A DNA stretch of 64,000 bases from positions 248,001 through 312,000 of the forward strand of contig NZ_AYMR01000009.1 in the NCBI RefSeq assembly GCF_000633535.1. Reading direction: 5' to 3'. Of the stretch, positions 23,879 through 31,958 are shown one piece after another (the stretch's first letter is position 1; every line of letters begins with the position of its first letter). The notes under the pieces were generated by a model. It did no database searches and had not been told where the DNA came from. It worked only from the letters and a program-made list of their open reading frames with translations. Source of the stretch: Leifsonia aquatica H1aii. GTDB taxonomy: Bacteria; Actinomycetota; Actinomycetes; Actinomycetales; Microbacteriaceae. Position numbers and translations under genes: made by a program.

Positions 23879-25255
23879 CTACAGGTCGCCCGTCTCGCGA
23901 GCTGCTCGCGCAGCCGCGGTCTCGGGGCGAAGGAGGGCGTCGGCCTCCTCCTCGGTCAGGCTGTCGAAGTCGAACTCCGCCTCTGCCGGCCGCGGGGTGG
24001 GCGCAGCGTTCAGGAAGTCCGGCTTGTCGATAGCCCAACCGACGAATGCGTCAACGACGGCGACCGCATCCTGGCGGCGGCTCGAGGGAGCGCTCATGCC
24101 GGGAATGAAGCTCGGCATGCCGATCTGCTCGAACAGCATCGAGCCCTCCCAGATGGGCACCTCGAGGTGCGGAGCGAGCTTCTTGAAGAACTCCTCGACC
24201 ATGGCCGTCGAGAAGGCGTGGTCAGTCACCAGCTCGTAGCGCGTTGCGGCGAGGATGCGCAGGAAGACCGGAGCGCCAAGGAGCGAGTGGGCGCGCAGGT
24301 CGTCGGCCGTGATCTGCCCATGCTGGAGCTGGTAGAGCGGCGGGAAGGCGCGAACGAGCGAATCGAAGAAGTCCTTGGCGTTCTTCTCGATTTCCTTGTC
24401 GTTGAGCTGTGCCTCCACGCGCTTGCCGACTCGGCCTTCGTAGCCGACCGTGAGGGCGCGCACGGTCTCGATGACGTACTTGGCGGTGGTGAAGTACGGG
24501 GACTTCTGCGGTAGCCGGTCGGTCTCGGTCTCGACGCGATTCGCGAGCAGCGGGTGGCTCAGGATGTCCTCGAGCGCACGGTTGACCGCCTTGCGGGAGT
24601 CGAAGCGTGCGCGGACGGACGCCGTGATGCCCTTCGCGTTCTCGGCAATGTCGTAGAACGCCTGACGGTAGTTCTGGGGGTCGGCCTCCACCATGATCTG
24701 CACGGGGATGCGCTCGCGGGTGAATCGCGCCGCCTGGGTCTCGAGCGCCGCCTTCTGGCGCTCGAACTCGGCGACAGCATTTCCATCCTCAATGCGGCGC
24801 GCCTTCTTGATTAGCTCGCTGATCTTCGCTACGTCGGCGTTTATCCCGTCGAGGGCCTCGTACAGACCGAGGATTCGGTGCTGACCGTCGAGGATGTGGA
24901 CCTCGCCAACCGCGGAGCGCTGGAAGGAGACGGCGCCGAAGGCCACGCCGTGTGCCTCATCGGTTGCGGCCTCGAACTCGAAGGGGCGCTCGGTGCGCAG
25001 AATGATGCCGGGCACGACCCACTCGGGGGTGGCGCGCAGGTATGTGGCGAAGTCGCTCGCGTGCTTGGGGTTGATGCGGCGGTTCCCCACAGTGGGGACC
25101 TCGGGGTTCGGCCGCGGGACGAGGGACATGATCTGCAGCAGCGACAGGTCCAAGAGGTAGTTCGTACGACCGCCCTGGACGAACCGAGTGCCGTAGTAGG
25201 TCTCCTTGGTGTTGTAGCCCGTGGCCGCGGGCAGTGTGGACAGATTCAGTGACAT
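23879..25255 (-). CDS. DGQHR-domain protein (DndB-like)
   Basis: A 458-residue protein with the hallmark ILDGQHRILGLYEAL at 121-135 and the ParB-like flanking region (NRRINPKHASDFATYL, VPGIILRTERPF). DGQHR proteins include DndB, the regulator of DNA phosphorothioation clusters; the phage form could bind DNA or act as a decoy regulator, but no dnd genes are nearby. The C-terminal half is helical with an acidic tail. ATG 25255 is preceded by GACGGG; ATG 25261 and an ATG at 25315 are alternatives. The 215-bp divergent gap to the next gene holds the promoters. Confidence 0.75.
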   Translation of the reverse strand: MSLNLSTLPAATGYNTKETYYGTRFVQGGRTNYLLDLSLLQIMSLVPRPNPEVPTVGNRRINPKHASDFATYLRATPEWVVPGIILRTERPFEFEAATDEAHGVAFGAVSFQRSAVGEVHILDGQHRILGLYEALDGINADVAKISELIKKARRIEDGNAVAEFERQKAALETQAARFTRERIPVQIMVEADPQNYRQAFYDIAENAKGITASVRARFDSRKAVNRALEDILSHPLLANRVETETDRLPQKSPYFTTAKYVIETVRALTVGYEGRVGKRVEAQLNDKEIEKNAKDFFDSLVRAFPPLYQLQHGQITADDLRAHSLLGAPVFLRILAATRYELVTDHAFSTAMVEEFFKKLAPHLEVPIWEGSMLFEQIGMPSFIPGMSAPSSRRQDAVAVVDAFVGWAIDKPDFLNAAPTPRPAEAEFDFDSLTEEEADALLRPETAAARAARETGDL

Positions 25256-25470
25256 ATTCATCCCGTCAAGGGTGGTGGGGTGCGCGGGCTGCGCGTTTTG
25301 CGGTCTATATATCATCCCGCTGACACCTGAGTGTTCGCGGTGTGACTAATCGAACCACGGTTCTTTAAGTGAGTCAATTCCCTGTCTGAGGATGTGCCTA
25401 TGCTCAGATAGCCGGCTCCTCGGGGGGCCAGGAGCACCCGCAGTCTCACCAAATATTCGGAGCGTCACGC

Positions 25471-25710
25471 ATGCAAACCCGCAACACCCAGATCGTGTCC
25501 CTTCACACCACCGACGGGCAGGAGGTTCTGCTCTATCCGGGCCGCGATGGCAGTCTCTTCGTGGAGCGGGTCAGGCCGAACGGCCGCCGCGATGCCCAGT
25601 CGATCATGCAGTTCGACCCATCCGAGCTGCTCAGTGCCGTGAGTACCGTCTCTACGCGGACGCAGCCGATCTTCACCGTCGAAGGGCTCGCGCAGAACCT
25701 CTCTGCCTAA
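25471..25710 (+). CDS. Hypothetical small protein
   Basis: A 79-residue protein, mainly beta in the first half (IVSLHTTDGQEVLLYPGRDGSL). ATG 25471 has CGGAG 10 bp upstream. A strong terminator follows 24 bp after its stop, so it is a single-gene plus-strand unit between two leftward operons, a position often taken by lysogenic genes. Family not recognised. Confidence 0.65.
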   Translation: MQTRNTQIVSLHTTDGQEVLLYPGRDGSLFVERVRPNGRRDAQSIMQFDPSELLSAVSTVSTRTQPIFTVEGLAQNLSA

Positions 25711-25734
25711 CCGAACCGTTCTACGTAGACACGA

Positions 25735-25768
25735 AACGGCCCCCCAGTTTTGGGGGGCCGTTCGTTTT
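25735..25768 (+). terminator. Intrinsic terminator
   Basis: Perfect 11-bp stem (25735-25745 / 25752-25762, loop AGTTTT) followed by CGTTTT. Confidence 0.9.
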
Positions 25769-25868
25769 GTCATTAGTGAGCAGATCGGCGTGTCTACGGC
25801 CGCACGGGATGGGTCTCGGCCGACGTCGTGTTCCGCCGGCTACCGCAGCCCTGGCGTCAATTAGCCAC

Positions 25869-26513
25869 CTATCCGATCAGGTACGGCGGTGCGGGGTCGG
25901 TGTGCGCGAAGGCGTTGTGCTGGGGCTCTCTCAAGGTGAAGGAGACGAGGCGACGCAAGTCGTCAAGGCTGCCGTCGTTGCGGATCAGTCGGTGGAAGTG
26001 TGCTGCGCTGATCGACTCGGAGGAGTGCCCCTTCCCTCCGCCGGACCCGTCATGGCCCGGGCGATTGACGTACCAGGTCTCGCCGATGCTGTTCGCCATG
26101 TCGACTTCGTTCGGGAAGCGGACGCCGGTGAGCACGACGTTCTGGCCGTCGTCGAGCAGTGCCCTGATGTCCTTGGCGATCAGGTCGACCCAGACGTTCT
26201 CGCCGTGGACGTCGCGGCCCGCCTCGGTGCCGAACTTCTGCATGAAGTGCCGGAAGTCCTTGACGGTCTTCGCGTCGACGTAGCCGACCGCGCTCACGAG
26301 GGTGCGCGCCCGCGCGAACCCGGGCCAGACGTAGAAGCGCAGGCGAAGCGCTTCACGCAGGGTCACCCGGATGTACGGGTTGGCGGCGAGAGTTGCGACG
26401 AGAAGCCTGTCGCTCATGCCGATCTTGGTGAAGTCGTGGTACTGGACGAGGTAGTCCGCCACGGCGTCCTTGCCGGCGCCGAGGTGGCCGCCGAGTCCAA
26501 TGAATCGAGTCAC
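25869..26513 (-). CDS. Deoxynucleoside monophosphate kinase
   Basis: A 214-residue P-loop kinase that phosphorylates dNMPs for phage DNA synthesis. The N-terminal loop GLGGHLGAGKDAVADYL (5-21) binds ATP, and VVLTGVRFPNEVDMANSI near 135 is the conserved late motif of T4 gp1-like dNMP kinases. GTG 26513 overlaps the stop of the nucleotidase (GTGA). It is the last gene of the leftward operon. Confidence 0.85.
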   Translation of the reverse strand: MTRFIGLGGHLGAGKDAVADYLVQYHDFTKIGMSDRLLVATLAANPYIRVTLREALRLRFYVWPGFARARTLVSAVGYVDAKTVKDFRHFMQKFGTEAGRDVHGENVWVDLIAKDIRALLDDGQNVVLTGVRFPNEVDMANSIGETWYVNRPGHDGSGGGKGHSSESISAAHFHRLIRNDGSLDDLRRLVSFTLREPQHNAFAHTDPAPPYLIG

Positions 26514-27067
26514 AGTCCGAAGACCTCCAGGATCGCGAGGCGCCAGTCGCGCCAGTTCGTGAGCCGCACCAGGTCGGTGCGGTGCTGGTTGTGGGGCTGG
26601 TCGAAGATGACTTGCTGCCACGAGGGGGTGGCGTAGCCGGTGATCTTCGGCTTGTCGTCGATGAGGATGTCCCCGGCGACGATGGTCTTGTCGTGGGTGA
26701 TGACGGTGCGCGCCGCCCAGTCGTCGCCGAGGAAGTTGCGCACCCAGTGCAGCTTGTCGCTGGCGCAGGTCGGGTTGGAGAGCCAAGGAGAGGTGACGAG
26801 GAAGACCTCGAGGCCGGTGTCGTGCATCTCCCAGAGTGCGTCGTAGGCGCCGTCGACGGGCTCGAGGTCGCGGTAGAAGCCGGGCTCGTTCATCACTGCG
26901 GAGATGATGAGCTGCTCGGTCTCGCTGCGGCCCTCGTAGAGGTTGAACTGCTTCATGTCGCCGGCGCGGGGGATGGCGCCTGCGCGGTCGTACTTCTCGA
27001 GGCCCTGGTCGTAGCGGAGGTTCCAGTGGGCGATGGTGTCGTCGAGGTCGACGAGGACGCGGGTCAC
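26510..27067 (-). CDS. HAD-family 5'(3')-deoxyribonucleotidase
   Basis: A 185-residue HAD phosphatase. Motif I is VDLDDTIAHW (6-15) with the nucleophile and general acid; motif II is VFLVTSPW near 96; motif IV is ILIDDKPK near 145. This arrangement matches NT5C-type nucleotidases. With the adjacent kinase it tunes the dNMP pool. Confidence 0.85.
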   Translation of the reverse strand: MTRVLVDLDDTIAHWNLRYDQGLEKYDRAGAIPRAGDMKQFNLYEGRSETEQLIISAVMNEPGFYRDLEPVDGAYDALWEMHDTGLEVFLVTSPWLSNPTCASDKLHWVRNFLGDDWAARTVITHDKTIVAGDILIDDKPKITGYATPSWQQVIFDQPHNQHRTDLVRLTNWRDWRLAILEVFGL

Positions 27068-27297
27068 AGCTCGGCTCCTGTCCTGCTCTTGAGCACGTAC
27101 AGGACGGTGTTGCGCACGGTCGCCCCGACGTTCTCGGCGAACGCTTCGTACCCTGCGGGGTCATTCGGGAGCTTGGTGGTGATGCTGCGACGGTCCATCG
27201 GCAGTCCGAGGTCGTCGAGCGCGCAGAGAGAGACGCGAAGGCCCTCCGGCGTGCCATCCCAGGAGGGCGGCATGACCTCCGGCATCTCGGCGCTCAC
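27064..27297 (-). CDS. Hypothetical protein
   Basis: A 77-residue protein from GTG 27297, with GTGA overlap to the upstream gene and 4-bp overlap to the nucleotidase. It contains a helix-rich C-terminal half (GYEAFAENVGATVRNTVLYVLKS). Family not recognised. Confidence 0.6.
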   Translation of the reverse strand: MSAEMPEVMPPSWDGTPEGLRVSLCALDDLGLPMDRRSITTKLPNDPAGYEAFAENVGATVRNTVLYVLKSRTGAEL

Positions 27298-27788
27298 GCG
27301 ATCACCCACTCGAGGGTCTCGCGCAGCCATGCCTCGTTGGCGCCGTTGAAGGTGCCCTGCTCGCGCGCCCGGTCGATGATGTCTCGTTGCGCCTGCGCGA
27401 GGGCGGCGTAGATCGCGCGGTCGTCGATGCGGTGGATGACCTTGGCCCCGGTGAGCGTGTCCGGGTGGGTCGGGTCGAGGGGAGTCGTCTCGAACACGGG
27501 AACCGTGAAGTCGACGAGGTGGTTCGGCACTCCGTCGCGGACCTGCACGAGGATGCGCGCCGGCAGGGTGGTGACCGGCTCCTCCATCGCGACATCGGCG
27601 ACGAGGCGGAAGCCCGTGCTGGTCGGCCGCATTCTGTCGAGGCGGACCTTGGTGCGGTGGCCGGCGCTCCACTCCATGATGGCGTGCGTCTCGGTGATGT
27701 CGACGACCTTGCCTCGGCGGCCCTTCTGGCGCTTGTCGCAGTCCTCCCAGGTCTGGCCGACGACGGCACGGGGCTCGGCGGCGGTCAC
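27294..27788 (-). CDS. Hypothetical protein with DUF6354-like N-terminus
   Basis: A 164-residue protein. Residues 9-48 (VGQTWEDCDKRQKGRRGKVV, then EWSAGHRTKVRLDRM) resemble a small beta-barrel domain common in actinophage proteins. The remainder has a beta-rich middle and a helical end. Function unknown; coupled at both ends by 4-bp overlaps. Confidence 0.62.
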   Translation of the reverse strand: MTAAEPRAVVGQTWEDCDKRQKGRRGKVVDITETHAIMEWSAGHRTKVRLDRMRPTSTGFRLVADVAMEEPVTTLPARILVQVRDGVPNHLVDFTVPVFETTPLDPTHPDTLTGAKVIHRIDDRAIYAALAQAQRDIIDRAREQGTFNGANEAWLRETLEWVIA

Positions 27789-28486
27789 GCGGCGCGCTCC
27801 TCGTCCTTGGCGTGGCCGGCGGGACCCTTCGGTGCTTCGTCGCCCTTGAGGGTCACCTTGTACGACTCGCGCGATGCGGTGTGGAAGACGACGATGCCCT
27901 CGGGCCGGTCAAATCGGGCGGCCAGGGAGCCGTGCGTGCGCAGGTTCTCGAGCGCCTCCTGGATCGCGGCCTCGCTGAACGGGCCTTCGTAGAGTACGGG
28001 CACGACGCCGAGGCCGGGCACGTCGTCGTTCCAGAGGTCGGTGCCGTCCCACGGGTGGTCGAAGTCAGCCCAGCGACCAGTGTTGAACAGCGAGAAGTGC
28101 CTCTCGCCGCCCTTGAGGCCGTAGCCCGACTGGATGCCGGAGCCCCACCACTCGCCGTAGTGGGCGCCCTCGCCGAGCAGCTCGACGAGCGCCTGCGCGT
28201 TCTTCTCGACCCAGGCGGCGAACCCATAGTTGTCGGTCTGCTTGCCGGGGGTGATGAAGCGAGTGCGGGACTGGGCGTAGACGTGGTACTCGGTGTTGGG
28301 GAAGCCGTCTTCGGCGAAGTCGGTGCCGAGGATGACGGCGACGCAGTTCGGGTCTTCCTTGACGGATGTGCCGAAGGTCTCCGCGACGATGACGACGGCC
28401 GCATTGGTGCCGTCGATCTTCTCGGTGACGATGATGTTGCGGTTGAGTCTGGCGATCTTGGGCCAGGGCTTGAACTCGATGGTCAC
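27785..28486 (-). CDS. Phage RNA ligase family protein
   Basis: A 233-residue nucleotidyltransferase-fold ligase. Motif I with the AMP-accepting lysine is TEKIDGTN (Lys23), motif III is YGEWWGSGIQ near 102, motif IV is EGIVVFHT near 195 and motif V is SYKVTLKG near 207. Such enzymes reseal RNA, classically tRNA cleaved by host anticodon nucleases. No polynucleotide kinase is seen in the window. It sits with nucleotide genes in the leftward operon. Confidence 0.83.
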   Translation of the reverse strand: MTIEFKPWPKIARLNRNIIVTEKIDGTNAAVVIVAETFGTSVKEDPNCVAVILGTDFAEDGFPNTEYHVYAQSRTRFITPGKQTDNYGFAAWVEKNAQALVELLGEGAHYGEWWGSGIQSGYGLKGGERHFSLFNTGRWADFDHPWDGTDLWNDDVPGLGVVPVLYEGPFSEAAIQEALENLRTHGSLAARFDRPEGIVVFHTASRESYKVTLKGDEAPKGPAGHAKDEERAA

Positions 28487-28683
28487 GATGTCACTCTCCG
28501 GTAGGGGCTGATCTGGTCTTCGGTGGCGTAGCGGCGGCGGCCGGACTGGCCGGAGCGCAGGGTGTAGAGCGGCCCGTAGGCGCTCCCGTCTGGGTTGATG
28601 TCGATGACCTCCCAGGTGAGCGGGTGGGCATCGTCGGCGATCGTCACGACGTCGCCGAGCTGGATGTCAGAGGTCTCGGCCAT
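28483..28683 (-). CDS. Hypothetical small beta protein
   Basis: A 66-residue protein (DIQLGDVVTIADDAHPLTWEV, then TLRSGQSGRRRYATEDQ), probably an SH3-like small barrel. ATG 28683; 4-bp overlap with the RNA ligase gene. Unknown function. Confidence 0.6.
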   Translation of the reverse strand: MAETSDIQLGDVVTIADDAHPLTWEVIDINPDGSAYGPLYTLRSGQSGRRRYATEDQISPYRRVTS

Positions 28684-28783
28684 CGCGCCACTCCTTGAAG
28701 ACCCAGCCGCCGAGGAAGCCGGAGCCGAGGCCGATGAGGCAGAAGACGAAGGCGATGCCGGCGGCGGCGGATTCGGCGATCAT
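28667..28783 (-). CDS. Tiny single-span membrane protein
   Basis: A 38-residue protein: one Gly/Ala-rich hydrophobic helix (about 5-30) and a charged end (KEWRDGRDL). It overlaps both neighbours, as all genes in this operon do, which supports it. Confidence 0.55.
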   Translation of the reverse strand: MIAESAAAGIAFVFCLIGLGSGFLGGWVFKEWRDGRDL

Positions 28784-29010
28784 GCGGCATCTCCCGCCCG
28801 CTCGGCGAGGATCGCCTTGCGCTCTCCCATGGGGAGAGTGATGTCGTGGGTGCGCGTCTGGCGGGTGCCGTCTTCGAGTCGCTGGTGCACGACGACCTCG
28901 GACGTACGGAAGTCGATGCGCGTGACGCTCCCGATGTTCTCGACGCCGAGAGCGGCGGCGAGGTCAACAGCGGCCGAGAAGGCGGCGAGACGGACTGTGT
29001 GGAGGGTCAT
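28780..29010 (-). CDS. Hypothetical protein
   Basis: A 76-residue protein with an N-terminal helix and a beta hairpin (SVTRIDFRTSEVVVHQRLED). ATG 29010; coupled to the downstream membrane gene. Family not recognised. Confidence 0.58.
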   Translation of the reverse strand: MTLHTVRLAAFSAAVDLAAALGVENIGSVTRIDFRTSEVVVHQRLEDGTRQTRTHDITLPMGERKAILAERAGDAA

Positions 29011-29027
29011 GCGGCTTCGGTTCCTTC

Positions 29028-29174
29028 CTACTGCGTGGGGTGCAGCTCGATGACGCCGGACTCGGGGTTGCGGTACACGAGGTACAAGCCGGGCGCCGGC
29101 GGGAGGTACTTCGTGAGCGAGACGCGCCCGCGGCTGTCGGGGAGGACGGAGCCGAGGGGCTGGCGGCCGGCCAT
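29028..29174 (-). CDS. Hypothetical small protein
   Basis: A 48-residue basic protein (MAGRQPLGSVLPDSRG...) with a short beta sheet near the end (GLYLVYRNPESGVIELH). ATG 29174 overlaps the upstream stop (TGATG). Confidence 0.5.
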   Translation of the reverse strand: MAGRQPLGSVLPDSRGRVSLTKYLPPAPGLYLVYRNPESGVIELHPTQ

Positions 29175-29281
29175 CAGCGTGCCGTCCCGTGGGCTGTGGT
29201 CTGGATGCCGGAGGTGACGCGGGCGTCTCCGAGGCGGTTGGCTTCGGCGATCAGCTCGTCGAAGGTGGGCTGGGGGGTCAT
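29174..29281 (-). CDS. Hypothetical 35-residue protein
   Basis: Short frame (MTPQPTFDELIAEANRLG...) filling the space between two coupled genes, with ATGA overlap upstream and TGATG downstream. No domain seen. Confidence 0.45.
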   Translation of the reverse strand: MTPQPTFDELIAEANRLGDARVTSGIQTTAHGTAR

Positions 29282-30060
29282 GCGGCGTTCCTTTCGAGGC
29301 TGGCGAGGTAGTGGGTGGGCCATTCGGGCTCGCAGACGGCGGTGGGCTCGTTACCCTTCGTGCGGAGCCAGTTCTGGAGGCTGGCCTGATCCTCGGCGCG
29401 CCAGCCGATCTGCTGGCCGTGGAGGGCGCTGAGGCTGGTGCGGAGGTCGGGCGCTCCGGCGAGGTGAGGGAGGTGCTTGCGGATGATGGCCTGGGTGATC
29501 CGGCCGGAGGCGATCGCGTCGAAGTTGGCGGCGTGAGCCTCCTCCTCCGAGAGCTGGATGCCGTAGCGCGCCGCGGTGGCGACGAGCTTGCGCTGGCCGG
29601 AGCCCTTGATGTACTTGGCGAAGTGCCTGTCGAGGACGATGGAGTCGAGGACGTTGATGCCGCTGCCGCCGAAATGGGGGCCATAGGGGAGCGGCGAGGA
29701 GCCCGCGCGGACGAGGTGGGCGTCGAGCATCGTGCAGTCGTAGGCGAGGTTGTGGCCGGCGAGCGGGGTGGTGACGAGGGCGCCGCCGCAGATGGCGTAG
29801 ATCAGGTGCCCGATTTCGGTCACTACCGCGTCGATGTCGCGGCGGGTGCGCGGGTCGGCATCGAGGCGCTCCTTGGTCCAGCCGTGCACCTCGGCGGCGC
29901 CGTCCGGGATCGGGATGCCGGGGTCGACGATCCACTCCTGCTCGCGGATGATGTTGCCGTCGGGGCCGAGGAGACCGAAGTAGGCGGTGACGATGCGGTC
30001 GTTGAGCGGGTCAGTGCCGGTGGTTTCGAGGTCGAATACGCCGAGGTCGAAGTCGATCAT
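29278..30060 (-). CDS. DnaQ-like DEDDh 3'-5' exonuclease
   Basis: A 260-residue exonuclease. ExoI is FDLETTGTD (9-17), ExoII is GHNLAYDCTMLDAHL near 103, and ExoIII is EEEAHAANFDA near 172, with the conserved His and Asp. It may proofread or degrade host nucleic acid; no DNA polymerase lies beside it. 4-bp overlaps at both ends. Confidence 0.9.
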   Translation of the reverse strand: MIDFDLGVFDLETTGTDPLNDRIVTAYFGLLGPDGNIIREQEWIVDPGIPIPDGAAEVHGWTKERLDADPRTRRDIDAVVTEIGHLIYAICGGALVTTPLAGHNLAYDCTMLDAHLVRAGSSPLPYGPHFGGSGINVLDSIVLDRHFAKYIKGSGQRKLVATAARYGIQLSEEEAHAANFDAIASGRITQAIIRKHLPHLAGAPDLRTSLSALHGQQIGWRAEDQASLQNWLRTKGNEPTAVCEPEWPTHYLASLERNAA

Positions 30061-30530
30061 CGGCGGGCCTCCGTGTCCTTCTCGATCTGGGCGGTGGCCT
30101 GGGCGCCGAGAGCGCGGGCGATCGACGGCGGGATCGGGTAGCTCGTCGGCTCGGCGAAGCTTCGGTCGGCCACCAGGTCGACGTCGTGCACATCGCCGGG
30201 GCGCTGGGTGCTCAGCTTGTCGAGGAGCGGTCCGCCGATGGCTGCGACTTCCTCCTTGGTGAGGACTCGCTCGGGGCGCTTCGTGGGCTGCGGCGTGAGA
30301 ACGTACCGGTTGCTCTGGGGGCGAAGCAGCGCGACCGCCACCATGACCAGGTATGCGACCAGGAAGACGACGCTGAGGTTGAGGCGGAAGTTGAAGAAGA
30401 GGTCGAGGACGAGCACGACGACGAAGAAGGCGGCGTAGGCGACCAGGAGGGCGTACTCGGCGACCCAGGCGGGGTTGTTCCTGGCCGTATAGCCGGGGAG
30501 CGGGCGGTTGGAGGTGAGCTTGGTGGTCAC
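30057..30530 (-). CDS. Membrane protein with two transmembrane helices
   Basis: A 157-residue protein: two adjacent hydrophobic helices (about 24-45 and 52-71) near the N-terminus, then a soluble C-terminal region of about 80 residues. Unknown function. One of several membrane proteins in the leftward operon. Confidence 0.62.
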   Translation of the reverse strand: MTTKLTSNRPLPGYTARNNPAWVAEYALLVAYAAFFVVVLVLDLFFNFRLNLSVVFLVAYLVMVAVALLRPQSNRYVLTPQPTKRPERVLTKEEVAAIGGPLLDKLSTQRPGDVHDVDLVADRSFAEPTSYPIPPSIARALGAQATAQIEKDTEARR

Positions 30531-30538
30531 GGTGTCTC

Positions 30539-30676
30539 CTAGACGATGGGTGAGTCGAGCGGGGGAACGAAGTCGCAGTGCGTGCAGGCCACGACGTCGG
30601 TGCCGGGGCGGAAGGGGAGCATGACGCGCCCGCAGTACCGGCAGCCGACGGGGAGCCTGGCGCCGGCGGGGATCAC
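30539..30676 (-). CDS. Zinc-ribbon mini-protein
   Basis: A 45-residue protein with two CxxC knuckles (CRYC near 12-15 and CTHC near 31-34), a classic zinc ribbon. GTG 30676 overlaps the upstream stop (GTGA). Confidence 0.6.
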   Translation of the reverse strand: MIPAGARLPVGCRYCGRVMLPFRPGTDVVACTHCDFVPPLDSPIV

Positions 30677-30924
30677 TCGTCGACGTGGCCGGCGGCGGCC
30701 TGGTTCAGCTCGTCGTGGATGGGCTGGTTCAGGAGCTGGCGGATGTGCTCGCTCTTGACGAGCTGCACGGTGCGGAAGTAGGTGCGGGCGTCGGCCTTGA
30801 GGCCGCGCTCCTGTGCGTACTTGTCGGCGAGGGCCTTGCGGGCCTGCTCGCGGGTCGAGGCGCCGGAGGCATAGACGGTGCGGCGGTCTGCGCGGTGGGC
30901 GGCGGCCTGGGCTTCGTTGTTCAC
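30673..30924 (-). CDS. Hypothetical helical protein
   Basis: An 83-residue Ala/Arg/Gln-rich helical protein (STREQARKALADKYAQERG). GTG 30924 is chosen for its 4-bp overlap with the upstream gene. Unknown. Confidence 0.55.
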   Translation of the reverse strand: MNNEAQAAAHRADRRTVYASGASTREQARKALADKYAQERGLKADARTYFRTVQLVKSEHIRQLLNQPIHDELNQAAAGHVDE

Positions 30925-31070
30925 GGGTTCTCCTTGCTGCGGGTTGTCGAGTTGGGGGTGGTGTCCCAGTCGCCGGGTCCGAATAGCTGGCAGATTCGCC
31001 AGACCCACCAGGCCGTGGCGAATGCGACGCCGGCGATGACGAAGCCGATGGCGAGGACTGCGGCTACCAC
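30921..31070 (-). CDS. Small single-span membrane protein
   Basis: A 49-residue protein: one hydrophobic helix (2-26, VVAAVLAIGFVIAGVAFATA), a Trp-rich interface (WWVWR) and a polar tail. It overlaps the next membrane gene by 7 bp. Confidence 0.52.
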   Translation of the reverse strand: MVAAVLAIGFVIAGVAFATAWWVWRICQLFGPGDWDTTPNSTTRSKENP

Positions 31071-31276
31071 CGGACCAGCTCCCAGACCCAGCCGCAGAGG
31101 GCGCAGGCTCCCCAGGCGATCACGGCGAGGAACCACGAGAGGAGGAGGTGGCGGCCGATGGTGAGCATGTTCTGGAACCACGTGAGCCACCCGAGCCACG
31201 AGAGGACGCCGCTGATCGATCCGACGAAGGTGGCGACGATGAGGAAGGTGATGAGGAGCGCGAGCGGCCAGTCCAT
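31064..31276 (-). CDS. Membrane protein with two helices
   Basis: A 70-residue protein almost wholly hydrophobic: helices at about 4-28 and 43-66, Trp-rich. Position next to another small membrane gene suggests a membrane-acting pair (exclusion or lysis modulation), an inference only. Confidence 0.58.
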   Translation of the reverse strand: MDWPLALLITFLIVATFVGSISGVLSWLGWLTWFQNMLTIGRHLLLSWFLAVIAWGACALCGWVWELVRW

Positions 31277-31536
31277 CAGGCTGCCACCTCCTCGGTGCCG
31301 CTGAGGCGAGCGCGCACGGCGGCGATGAACGCCTCCTGGGTGACCCCGGCGCGATGGAGGGCGTCGTCGATAGGGTGGCCCCAGCGCGGGCTGCCGAGCG
31401 GGCGCTTGACGTCGAAGTCTTCGCCGAACTTGAGGTACTGGGCGAGGATCGCGCCGGCGTAGTCGCCGAGGGTGGCCTCGTCGTCGACCCTGTGCAGGGC
31501 GGGGTCGATCGGGAGGGCGAGGATGTCGGCGGTCAC
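31276..31536 (-). CDS. Hypothetical protein
   Basis: An 86-residue protein; its C-terminal part (RPLGSPRWGHPIDDALHRAGVT) resembles the end of the product of the 31955-32458 gene (KRPFGNSGWTGELEDVLEEHGYT), pointing to a shared small module of about 30 residues. Unknown function. Confidence 0.58.
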   Translation of the reverse strand: MTADILALPIDPALHRVDDEATLGDYAGAILAQYLKFGEDFDVKRPLGSPRWGHPIDDALHRAGVTQEAFIAAVRARLSGTEEVAA

Positions 31537-31958
31537 GCGGTCAGCTCCTTGGGGGCTGCGGCCGGGGTGGCCTCGGTGTCGGGGATTCGGGTGGCCTCGA
31601 AGATGACGATGGCCTCCTGGTAGTCGCGGATGGCGGCGAGGGCTCGAGCGCGCTCCTCAACCGTGAAGTCGGCATAGCGGCCGTCGACGCGGAGGTAGCC
31701 CTCGGCGGCGCGGAGCATGTCGGCGCGGGAGCCGTTGGAGAAGTCCTCGATACTGCTGGCGCTGTCGCCGAAGCCGTTGCAGGAGCAGCCGGAGTCCTCG
31801 AGCCAGAAGTAGCGGTCGCGGCTCGGGGAGTACCAGCCGGCGATGCCGGACCACTCGTAGCCACCGGTCTCCTCGTGGAAGACCTCCTGCCAGTCCTCGA
31901 AGCCGGAGCGGGCGACGTACGTGCCGGCCTCGTAGTCGTAGCGGTCGATGGCGCTCAT
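31533..31958 (-). CDS. Hypothetical protein
   Basis: A 141-residue acidic, aromatic-rich protein (FEDWQEVFHEETGGYEWSGIAGWY) with a Cys pair (SGCSCNGFG). A helical C-terminal half carries an Ala/Arg-rich helix. Family not recognised. Confidence 0.6.
   Translation of the reverse strand: MSAIDRYDYEAGTYVARSGFEDWQEVFHEETGGYEWSGIAGWYSPSRDRYFWLEDSGCSCNGFGDSASSIEDFSNGSRADMLRAAEGYLRVDGRYADFTVEERARALAAIRDYQEAIVIFEATRIPDTEATPAAAPKELTA

Noticed and set aside
23711-24514. Plus-strand frame over the SOS gene and DGQHR gene
   Set aside because: Different frame from the SOS gene and antisense to a gene with a clear DGQHR motif.
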